From: DATDCV01 sp036524155
Lineage (GTDB): Bacteria > Verrucomicrobiota > Verrucomicrobiia > Limisphaerales > UBA8199
DNA length: 29,902 nucleotides
Assembly: GCA_036524155.1 (NCBI GenBank)
Contig: DATDCV010000009.1
Location: forward strand, 1-29,902
Direction of reading: 5' to 3'
Part shown: in pieces, positions 16,357-23,133 of the stretch
Position numbering within the stretch: the first letter of the stretch is position 1
How the letters are laid out: every line of letters begins with the position of its first letter
Notes under the pieces: model-generated
Databases searched by the model: none
Told to the model about the DNA's origin: nothing
The model's input: the letters and a program-made list of their open reading frames with translations, nothing else
Translations under genes and position numbers: made by a program

Positions 16357-17601
16357 TTACTCCGCCGTCCGGCGTTTCCAGATGTAGCGGAACATCACCA
16401 CCCGCAGAGCCGCCGTGAGCGGGATGGCCAGGATGCCGCCCAGGATGCCGCCCAGCAGTGTGGTCCCCGCCATCACGGCGATGATGATTGTCACCGGGTG
16501 CAGGCCGACACGTCCCCCCATGATCTTTGGGGAAATGATTAGGCCCTCAAGCGCTTGCACGCAACCGAAGACCGCCAGCACCAGCAGCGGGTGCAGCAAG
16601 TCGCCGAACTGGACCAGCGCGATCACCAGCGCGGTCAAGCACGTCACAATCGCGCCCAGGAACGGGATCATCGTCAGGAACACCGCCATCACCCCGATCA
16701 GCGCGGCGTACGGCAAGCCGACGATGACAAAACCGGTCCCATAAAGAATCCCATCGCACAGCGCCACCAGCACCTGTCCGCGGAAGAAGGTGATCAGGTA
16801 GTTGTTGATTGAGTTTAGAACGAACACCAACTCGTTCTTGAACCGGGAATCGGCCACCGGCAGGTAATCGGTCCATCTCGAGGAAATGCCTTTCTTTTCC
16901 AGCAGGAAATAGAAGGTGTAAACGGGGAGGAGCACCAGGCCGGCGAGCACGCCGAACCACGAGGCCACGCGGCCGACCTGGCCAAAGAGCCACGAGCCGA
17001 TTTTGGGGAGCGCCTTCGCCCCCCACTGCGCTGCCGTTTGCAGTGTTTCCGGGCTCAGCGTGGAACGCGGCGCCGGGAGGGCGTTGGTCGTAGCCGACTG
17101 AACGCCGAACGCGTTGGTTCCGGCAATGGCCTCGACCTCGTTGGTGCTCAGCACCCTCGAGTTCTCCTGGGGCGGGTTGGTGCGCTCGATCAATCTCTTG
17201 ATGAGCGGAGGCGGATTGTTGAGCCATTGTTCGAGCCGTTGCCCCGTCCGCTGCGCGTAGGCGGGAAATTGCGAAGCCAGTTGCCGTGTTTCATTCACCA
17301 ATTGTGGGACGATGCTGCCGAAAATGGCGGCCACCAACAGTACCGCCAGCGCGAACACGGCGATGATTGCTCGCGGGCGTTTCATTCCCCGGCGCTCGAG
17401 CAGATCCACCAGCGGGTCCAGCAAGTACGCCACCACTCCCGCGACTGCCAGTGGCCACAACACCGGGGCCAGGATTTGCAGCACGCGCCCCAGTCCCCAA
17501 ACCAGACCGACCGTCAGGCCCGCCAGCACGGCGATGGCCAGGCCCGTCAGTGCCAGCCAGATGACTCGCGCTTGCCTTGGGCTGGGCGGAGGAAAAGTCA
17601 T
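16357..17601 (-). CDS. AI-2E/PerM-family membrane transporter
   Basis: This 414-residue integral membrane protein fits the AI-2E transporter (PerM, UPF0118) family. Two N-terminal membrane segments (VIWLALTGLAIAVLAGLTVGL; ILAPVLWPLAVAGVVAYLLDPLVDLLERRG) are followed by a third (AIIAVFALAVLLVAAIFGSI). A soluble insert of ~120 residues comes next (QLASQFPAYAQRTGQRLEQW...). The C-terminal half holds several more segments, including the family's VGLPYAALIGVMAVFLTMIPFLGAI and the closing GGILGGILAIPLTAALRV. PerM-type proteins are linked to export or sodium/proton exchange; the name AI-2E does not prove autoinducer transport. GAGG lies 5 bases before ATG 17601, supporting this start. It follows the four-helix-bundle gene on the same strand, with an AT-rich repeat between. 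Confidence 0.88.
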   Translation of the reverse strand: MTFPPPSPRQARVIWLALTGLAIAVLAGLTVGLVWGLGRVLQILAPVLWPLAVAGVVAYLLDPLVDLLERRGMKRPRAIIAVFALAVLLVAAIFGSIVPQLVNETRQLASQFPAYAQRTGQRLEQWLNNPPPLIKRLIERTNPPQENSRVLSTNEVEAIAGTNAFGVQSATTNALPAPRSTLSPETLQTAAQWGAKALPKIGSWLFGQVGRVASWFGVLAGLVLLPVYTFYFLLEKKGISSRWTDYLPVADSRFKNELVFVLNSINNYLITFFRGQVLVALCDGILYGTGFVIVGLPYAALIGVMAVFLTMIPFLGAIVTCLTALVIALVQFGDLLHPLLVLAVFGCVQALEGLIISPKIMGGRVGLHPVTIIIAVMAGTTLLGGILGGILAIPLTAALRVVMFRYIWKRRTAE

Positions 17602-17718
17602 GTTGGCCTCGACCTTTCAGATTTCAAATTCCACCTGGTGGGGAAGGAACGGTCATCTCGGCTTAAGAATTCAGGCTTCAAATTGGGGATCTTCATAGAT
17701 TTTGGCTTCCGGGTGCTG

Positions 17719-17764
17719 GCATCTTCATGTCGGATCTCAAATTTGAAATTTCAGATTTGAAATC
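17719..17764. repeat. AT-rich direct repeat, copy 1 (flank of four-helix-bundle gene)
   Basis: This copy starts GCATCTT, then 7 bases, then GATCTCAAATTTGAAATTTC and onward to 17764. A second copy lies at 18381-18427 on the other side of the four-helix-bundle gene. The 32-base cores match at 27 positions in the same orientation. The copy contains a 10-bp palindrome, TCAAATTTGA (17737-17746). It is markedly AT-rich in a GC-rich region, and further AT-rich fragments of similar make-up lie just to its left (17615-17700). Confidence 0.7.
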
Positions 17765-17781
17765 ATCATTTCCCGAGCGCC

Positions 17782-18300
17782 TCACTGTTCGCTTTCATCC
17801 TCCGATTCAGTACGGCGTAGCGGGTGATCCGGCGGCAACATCTCCCGCAGACGTCTCTGCATCGCGGCGGCCTTGGTCTTTTGGTCGTATTGCCGGCGGG
17901 CCTTGTCGTTCAGATGCCGCGGACCCTCGATCTCGGAATTCTGCAGCGAATCGGCCCACCCGTGCAGTTGACGCGAGCAGCTCAGAGCCGTCGATCTCAA
18001 GTGCAAAATCTGCGGTTCGAATTGCTTCGCCCAGGAGCGTCGATTTAGCAGCGACAGCATCGAGCGCACTTCCCCCGCCGAGCCTTTCGCGATGTAGATG
18101 AATTGGAGCAGCTCTTTCGTCGTGCCTCGCTCAAACCCTTCGGCAATGTTATTGGAGACCGAAAGTGCCGCGCGTTCCAGTTGGTCCCGGAACGAAGGAC
18201 GCAGGCGCGGAGGCGCGATTTCGAGAAGCGCACCGGTTTGCTCGTACAACGTCGCGGCGGCCTGCCAGACGGGCAGATCTTCAAAATCCTTGTAAGTCAT
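17782..18300 (-). CDS. Four-helix-bundle protein (23S rRNA intervening-sequence type)
   Basis: This is a 172-residue protein. Residues 1-125 match the four-helix-bundle family (TIGR02436, the 23S rRNA intervening-sequence protein and Avd relatives): MTYKDFEDLPVWQAAATLY, then FRDQLERAALSVSNNIAEGFERGTTKELLQF, then IAKGSAGEVRSMLSLL. The SNIAEG..R....E...F...A.GS..E core is intact. A charged tail of ~45 residues (KARRQYDQKTKAAAMQRRLREML to ESEDESEQ) is extra compared with the usual ~120. Such genes occur in many copies in PVC and candidate-phylum genomes, and none has a proven role except the link to rRNA intervening sequences and, for Avd, to diversity-generating retroelements. No reverse transcriptase or rRNA is here. 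It sits between proC and the PerM-type gene, framed by AT-rich repeats. Confidence 0.85.
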   Translation of the reverse strand: MTYKDFEDLPVWQAAATLYEQTGALLEIAPPRLRPSFRDQLERAALSVSNNIAEGFERGTTKELLQFIYIAKGSAGEVRSMLSLLNRRSWAKQFEPQILHLRSTALSCSRQLHGWADSLQNSEIEGPRHLNDKARRQYDQKTKAAAMQRRLREMLPPDHPLRRTESEDESEQ

Positions 18301-18380
18301 AATATTCTGCGGTTGGAGGTTCGTGCGCCTGGAGATTTCAAGCTTGGATTTCTAAATTCCAGCGTTTGGCGTTAGCGTTT

Positions 18381-18427
18381 GCATCTTGAGCGCTTGATCT
18401 CAAATATCAAATTTCAGATCTGAGATT
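18381..18427. repeat. AT-rich direct repeat, copy 2 (flank of four-helix-bundle gene)
   Basis: GCATCTT, 8 bases, then GATCTCAAATATCAAATTTC and onward to 18427. It is the direct partner of the copy at 17719-17764. It contains the 10-bp palindrome TCAGATCTGA (18414-18423). It ends four bases before the stop codon of proC, so it fills nearly all of the space between the two genes on this side, together with more AT-rich sequence (18331-18360). Confidence 0.7.
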
Positions 18428-18430
18428 TTC

Positions 18431-19237
18431 TCATCCCCCCGCCCCCAGGCGTTTCGATTTCTCCGCCGCGGCGCGCACTGCATTGATCAGGGTGCCGCGA
18501 AAATTCCCTTTCTCGAGCTCGTGCAGGCCCTCGATGGTGGTGCCGCCCGGGCTGGCCACCATGTCCTTGAGTGCGCCCGGGTGGAGGCCGGTCTCGATGA
18601 CCATCCTCGCCCCGCCCAAGATCGTCTGCGCCGCCAGCCTGGTCGCGGTGTCACGGGGCAAGCCTGCAGCCACCCCGCCGTCACTCAGGGCTTCGATCAT
18701 TAAATAGACATAGGCCGGGCCACTGCCGCTCAAACCGGTCACCGCGTCCAACAAGGCTTCCTTCACTGGCAAGGCCAGGCCAACCGCGGAGAACAGTTTC
18801 TGCGCCAGATCGCCGTCGGAAGTGGAGGCGGATTTGCCCAGCGAGAACGCCGTGGCCGATGAGCCGACCAGGGCGGGAGTGTTGGGCATGACGCGGATGA
18901 CTCGCGCGCCCGGGTTGAGGGCGCCCTCGATCCGTGCCAGCGGCACGCCGGCCGCGATTGAGAGCAGGAGGTGTTCTTGCGTAAACGCCGAGCAGATTTC
19001 CTTAAGCACCGTGGCGACCTGGTCCGGCTTGACGGCCAGAATCACTGCTGCTGCGAATTGGACCACCTCCAGGTTGGACTGCGTAGTCTTTGACTCCGTT
19101 GCATTCGCGAACGCCTGTCGCGCGGTGCCGCTCGGATCACTCGCCAGCACCTGCCGCGGCGATACGATCCCGGAGCGAATAAACCCATTCGCCAGCGCAG
19201 TGGCCATCTTGCCCGCGCCTAAAAACCCGATGTTCAT
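18431..19237 (-). CDS. proC: Pyrroline-5-carboxylate reductase
   Basis: This 268-residue protein catalyses the last step of proline synthesis, reducing pyrroline-5-carboxylate with NAD(P)H. The N-terminal Rossmann motif is MNIGFLGAGKMATALANGF. AAVILAVKPDQVATVL and RVIRVMPNTPALVGSSATAF are family hallmarks. The C-terminal P5CR signature is complete: AVTGLSGSGPAYVYLMIEAL, then GLPRDTATRLAAQTILGGA and ASPGGTTIEGLHELEKG. ATG 19237 places the start right at the dinucleotide-binding strand. A GTG at 19249 would add four residues; neither has a good Shine-Dalgarno. It is the first gene of a minus-strand run toward the four-helix-bundle and PerM-type genes, and is divergent from the amidase gene. Confidence 0.95.
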   Translation of the reverse strand: MNIGFLGAGKMATALANGFIRSGIVSPRQVLASDPSGTARQAFANATESKTTQSNLEVVQFAAAVILAVKPDQVATVLKEICSAFTQEHLLLSIAAGVPLARIEGALNPGARVIRVMPNTPALVGSSATAFSLGKSASTSDGDLAQKLFSAVGLALPVKEALLDAVTGLSGSGPAYVYLMIEALSDGGVAAGLPRDTATRLAAQTILGGARMVIETGLHPGALKDMVASPGGTTIEGLHELEKGNFRGTLINAVRAAAEKSKRLGAGG

Positions 19238-19364
19238 TTTCGGGGACACGCTGCACTGTTACCACGTCAATCCGATGCGAGAAAGTCAAAAACTAGGTGC
19301 AAATGGACTTGAGAGGGCGGCGGCTTCTGCCATTCTCGGCTGCCTGAGAACAGTTGCGCGTCAC

Positions 19365-22151
19365 ATGAAGTTCCTTCTCACGCTTGCCCTGCTTGGTTTT
19401 GTCGCATCTGCCCGGACACTCGCCACCCAGGAGGCCGGCGGGCTGCTCCCAACCCCGTTCTTTCCGACTCCGGACAATCCGACCCTGGACTCCGCCGGAT
19501 CCGGTGGTCTCCGGAGGTTTTATGGTCCAGTCACTCCGAAGGCAGCCGGCCCAATTGCTCCGGCCGGCACGCAACCCCACGGCGCCCTGAGCGGACGCAT
19601 CATTTTCACCAGCGCCGGGCACGGCTGGGCCTGGAATGGAAGCGCCTGGGCCCTCGGTCGTCCTCTGCTAAACTCCATGACCGAGGACTACGGCAACCTC
19701 GACCAGATGACCATGTTCGTTTATTACTGCTTCAACGCCGGCGCCACGGTGGTGTCGATGCGGCCCGTGGGGCACCAAACCAACGAGGTGGTTCTGGACA
19801 ATACAAGCCCGGCGGTGACCTGGGCTGGAGAGTGGGCTGACAGTTCATCGACAGTCTATTACGGCCAAGCAGGTGCGGTGCCGTACCGGTTCGCGACGAT
19901 ATCCACCAATGAGACCGCGACCGCCACTTATGCGCCAACGATCCCATCCGCCGGTTTCTATCCCGTTTACTCATGGGTTTTGAGCGGCGCCAACCGCACC
20001 AACCAGCTTTACCGCATCAATCACACCGGCGGCCAATCGCTCGTGCGGGTGCCGCATCACATGGTCGGTAACGGCTGGGTCTACCTGGGCACATATTCTT
20101 TCAACGCCGGTTCCAATGCCGTCACCGGCGCGGTCGTGATCAGCAACCTGGGTGAGGGCACGAATGTCACCGGCGTGGCCATCGCCGATGCCGTCCGCTT
20201 TGGCAACGGCATGGGCGATGTGGACCGCGGCGGCGGTGTATCCGGGTACCCGCGCGAGGAGGAATGCTCCCGCTATTGGGTCCAGCGATCGCTCGGTCAG
20301 GGACAGTCCTCCACCCTTTACGACAGCCCCACCCTTAGCGACAGCGACGACAACGTCCGGACCCCGATCCGGATGGCGGTGGAGATGAACCGCGAGGCTG
20401 CCGGCGACATGTTCCAGCGGCTCTATGTCGGTTTTCACTCGAACGCCGGCGGCGGGCGGGGGGTGCTCGGGCTATACAACGACCCCACGATCTCCCCCAC
20501 GGTGGAAACCAATTCGAATACTCCGAACCAATACCGCCTGGCGCAGATGCTGGGCACCGAGGTCAATAACGACATGTCGGTGATCGGCGTGCCGCCCTTG
20601 GAACAAGCCTGGTACAACCGTGGAGGAAATATAGCCTATGCCCGCACGGACTACGCCTTCGGCGAGATCAACAACAACACCATTTCAAACGAGTTCGATG
20701 CGTCCATGGTCGAAGTGGCCTTCCATGACAACGTATCGGACGCCAAGTTGTTGTGCGATTCCAAAGCCAGGAATTGGGTTGCCCGTGCCTCTTACCACGG
20801 CGTGGTCCGTTACATGAACCAGTTCGCCGGCGTGCCGATGAACTTGCTGCCCGAGCCGCCGTTTAACGTGAGAGCCGCAGCCAGCAGTGGCGCCGTCGTC
20901 ATCTCGTGGGCCGTGCCTGTCGTCCAGGGTGGTAGCGGCGCGCCGACCGCCTACGTGGTTTATCAATCGAGCGACGGCTACGGCTTTGGTTCTCCAGTGT
21001 CCGTCGAGGGCGCGGGGGCCACCTCGTTGGCTCTTACGAACCTCACTGCGGGCACTGACTACTACTTTCGTGTTGCGGCGGTCAATGCAGGCGGCGAGTC
21101 GTTCCCTTCCGAAACCGTCGGCTGCCGCCGCTCTTCAAACCCGTTCTCGAGCCGCATCCTGTTCGTCAACGGCTTCACCCGGTTCGACCGTACGCTGAAT
21201 CTGCGGCAAACGCCCACTCCCCAGCAATACCGGCCGCCGGGACATGATGGCAACTCGGGCACCATGGACCGCGTGCTGCCGCGCCGCGTCAACGCCTTCG
21301 ACTACGTCGTGCCGCACGGAAAGGCAATCGCCGCCGCCAGTCTGATGGGCTTCGATTCCTGCCAGGTGCAAGCCGTCACCAACGGGACGGTCAACCTCGC
21401 TGATTACCAAATCGTGGTCTGGGCAGCGGGAAACCAGTCGGCGGCGGACCAGACCTTCAACCCTGCCGCCCAGGCGAAGGTGAGCGCTTTTCTTGCCGGC
21501 GGCGGAAACCTATATGTGTCGGGCGCGGACATCGCCTGGGACCTCGATCGCGCATCCGGTCCGACCGCGTCCGATCGGGATTTCCTCCACAATCAGCTCC
21601 ATGCCGCACTCAACAGCGATACGAACAATGATTCCGGGGTTTACACCTTCTCCGCGGCGGCGGGCTCCATCTTTGGCGGGAACGCCGCCGGTCTCTTTGA
21701 CGACGGCAGCCGCGGGATCTACTGGGTAGCGTATCCCGACGCGCTGACGCCGGTCGGTCCCGGTACCGTCGTGGCGCTGAACTACCCCGGCTACGGCGGC
21801 GGAGCCGCGGCTGTCAGCCATGACGGCTCAGCGGAGGGCGCCAAGGTGATATATTTCGGCTTTCCGTTCGAGGCCGTGACCGCCTCGGCAGTTCGCAATG
21901 CATACATGGCTGACGTGCTCAAGAGTTTCAGCCGTCCTGCTCGGTTCGAGTCGGCAACTCTCACCAGTGATCGGTGTCTCCAGCTCAGCCTCAGCGGCGA
22001 ACCGGGATTCACATACCAAATCCAGTACGCCACCGATTTCTCCAATTGGACAACGTTCACCAACATCGTTAATGCCGGCGGCATGTTCGGGTTTGTTGAC
22101 GATGCAGTTACAGGCGAACGGAAATTCTACCGCGCGACCCTGGCGTTCTGA
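19365..22151 (+). CDS. Secreted N-acetylmuramoyl-L-alanine amidase-like protein with inserted golvesin-like domain
   Basis: This is a 928-residue exported protein; MKFLLTLALLGFVASA is the signal peptide. An amidase_3-type zinc domain is split. The first half is GRIIFTSAGHGW (His86), then TEDYGNLDQM (Glu107) and ATVVSMRP. The second half is TPIRMAVEMNREAAGD, YVGFHSNAGGGRG (His358) and SMVEVAFHDN (catalytic Glu450). Between them, about residues 145-285, lies a golvesin/xanthan-lyase-type beta domain (AGFYPVYSWVLSGANRTNQ ... VAIADAVRFG). Then come an FN3 domain (~495-590), a Rossmann-like domain similar to class I glutamine amidotransferases (~590-860; DYQIVVWAAGNQ, FLAGGGNLYVSGADIAWDL), and a C-terminal ~70-residue domain ending ERKFYRATLAF. 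It probably cuts peptidoglycan or a related polymer outside the cell. The frame is open to 18822; ATG 19365 fits the signal peptide. Confidence 0.75.
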   Translation: MKFLLTLALLGFVASARTLATQEAGGLLPTPFFPTPDNPTLDSAGSGGLRRFYGPVTPKAAGPIAPAGTQPHGALSGRIIFTSAGHGWAWNGSAWALGRPLLNSMTEDYGNLDQMTMFVYYCFNAGATVVSMRPVGHQTNEVVLDNTSPAVTWAGEWADSSSTVYYGQAGAVPYRFATISTNETATATYAPTIPSAGFYPVYSWVLSGANRTNQLYRINHTGGQSLVRVPHHMVGNGWVYLGTYSFNAGSNAVTGAVVISNLGEGTNVTGVAIADAVRFGNGMGDVDRGGGVSGYPREEECSRYWVQRSLGQGQSSTLYDSPTLSDSDDNVRTPIRMAVEMNREAAGDMFQRLYVGFHSNAGGGRGVLGLYNDPTISPTVETNSNTPNQYRLAQMLGTEVNNDMSVIGVPPLEQAWYNRGGNIAYARTDYAFGEINNNTISNEFDASMVEVAFHDNVSDAKLLCDSKARNWVARASYHGVVRYMNQFAGVPMNLLPEPPFNVRAAASSGAVVISWAVPVVQGGSGAPTAYVVYQSSDGYGFGSPVSVEGAGATSLALTNLTAGTDYYFRVAAVNAGGESFPSETVGCRRSSNPFSSRILFVNGFTRFDRTLNLRQTPTPQQYRPPGHDGNSGTMDRVLPRRVNAFDYVVPHGKAIAAASLMGFDSCQVQAVTNGTVNLADYQIVVWAAGNQSAADQTFNPAAQAKVSAFLAGGGNLYVSGADIAWDLDRASGPTASDRDFLHNQLHAALNSDTNNDSGVYTFSAAAGSIFGGNAAGLFDDGSRGIYWVAYPDALTPVGPGTVVALNYPGYGGGAAAVSHDGSAEGAKVIYFGFPFEAVTASAVRNAYMADVLKSFSRPARFESATLTSDRCLQLSLSGEPGFTYQIQYATDFSNWTTFTNIVNAGGMFGFVDDAVTGERKFYRATLAF

Positions 22152-22157
22152 GAACGA

Positions 22158-22178
22158 AGACAGGCAAGATGCCTGTCT
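22158..22178 (+). terminator. Hairpin after the amidase gene
   Basis: AGACAGGCA (22158-22166) and TGCCTGTCT (22170-22178) form a perfect 9-bp stem with a 3-base AGA loop, starting 7 bases after the amidase stop. There is no T-run after it on either strand, so it is not a standard intrinsic terminator. It may act as an mRNA 3' end stabiliser or be a member of a dispersed repeat family. It lies between convergent genes. Confidence 0.4.
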
Positions 22179-22215
22179 GGCGGCCTGGTTCCAGTCGTTC
22201 CAAGGGACCGAATCC

Positions 22216-23049
22216 TCACGGCGGAACCACCGCCGCCGCGTGGTCCCACAGCCATTGGAGATCGGCATCGTTTAGGCCATCGGTCGCCGGGACGAAACTG
22301 GTGCGAAACCCGCGCGCAACGGGTATTTTCAGGGCGGGTCGGACCCAATTGCGAATGGAGGCATGGCCGTCAGCATAGCTAAAGCCGCATCCCCAGCGGT
22401 GGTAGCTGCCGGGCACATCCGGATAACTTGGGGTGGCCCCGCTGAAGACCTGCAAGAAGCCGTCGTTCATGCTGCACATGTTTTCTTCCGCGAACACAAA
22501 CAAGTCGCTGGCCCCGGGAACCGTTACCTCGCCCATTTTTGCGTAGTCCCGGCGGGTGCCCTGGCTATAGTCAGTCACCAGGCCCCGGCTGCCCACCTGG
22601 CTGTTCATCGAATAGGTCCGAATCCGCTGTCCGTTAAACGAGGGAATTTTGTCAGACGGACAGCGATAGACCTTCAGTTGGTTCACCATATAAGGGGCCA
22701 TCAAGTTGGTCTTGTACATGGTCTCGTTGGTGTTAGCTTGCGAGGTGCCCCAGTCGATGGATGGGGTGCCGGGCACCCAGGTCTGGCCGCCCCTTGCGCC
22801 GGCAGGAGCGTTGGGCATGAAACGCTCATAGTTATCGTTCTGGTACATTGCCCATCCCAATTGCAGTTGTTTGAGGTTGCTGACGCAGGTGATCGCGTTT
22901 GCCTTCTCCTTGGCCTTGTTCAAAGCGGGAAGCAGCATCGCCGCCAGAATGGCGATGATGGCAATCACCACCAGCAGTTCGATCAAAGTGAACGCGCGGA
23001 TCTTTGAGAACCGCGCCGGGCCTTTCCCCAAGCGTTTCAGCAAACTCAT
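22216..23049 (-). CDS. Prepilin-like protein with H-X9-DG motif
   Basis: This 277-residue protein has a short basic leader, then the prepilin cleavage context and the hydrophobic helix FTLIELLVVIAIIAILAAML (Glu5 present), followed by NKAKEKANAITCVSNLKQL. It belongs to the same class as the protein at 7842. The globular part contains YRCPSDKIPS and near the C-terminus YHRWGCGFSYADGHASI, in which His is followed by exactly nine residues and then Asp-Gly: the H-X9-DG processing-associated motif. ATG 23049 has GGTGAG 9 bases upstream; a longer start at 23076 is less likely. It is the next gene after the FlgD-Ig protein on the same strand, separated by a terminator-like hairpin. The role of these stand-alone pseudopilins is unknown. 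Confidence 0.85.
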   Translation of the reverse strand: MSLLKRLGKGPARFSKIRAFTLIELLVVIAIIAILAAMLLPALNKAKEKANAITCVSNLKQLQLGWAMYQNDNYERFMPNAPAGARGGQTWVPGTPSIDWGTSQANTNETMYKTNLMAPYMVNQLKVYRCPSDKIPSFNGQRIRTYSMNSQVGSRGLVTDYSQGTRRDYAKMGEVTVPGASDLFVFAEENMCSMNDGFLQVFSGATPSYPDVPGSYHRWGCGFSYADGHASIRNWVRPALKIPVARGFRTSFVPATDGLNDADLQWLWDHAAAVVPP

Positions 23050-23080
23050 AGAAATAATCTCACCCCAAAATATCATGAAA

Positions 23081-23108
23081 GCGGGGCACCCGCATGCAGG
23101 TGCCCCGC
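23081..23108 (-). terminator. Terminator-like hairpin after the FlgD-Ig protein gene
   Basis: GCGGGGCACC (23081-23090) pairs perfectly with GGTGCCCCGC (23099-23108), a 10-bp GC-rich stem with an 8-base loop. Read on the minus strand it comes 25 bases after the stop of the gene at 23134-24801 and is followed by TTTCATGATATTTT. It is probably an intrinsic terminator for that gene, and it lies just upstream of the prepilin-like gene. Confidence 0.6.
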
Positions 23109-23133
23109 CAGAGGCATTGGCGCGAGCGCTCGG

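Noticed and set aside
16357..17601. Quorum-sensing autoinducer-2 exporter
   Set aside because: The AI-2E family name does not establish substrate; no luxS or lsr genes are in the window.
17782..18300. Diversity-generating retroelement (Avd-type accessory gene)
   Set aside because: No reverse transcriptase, template repeat or variable repeat is in the window; family similarity alone does not support it.
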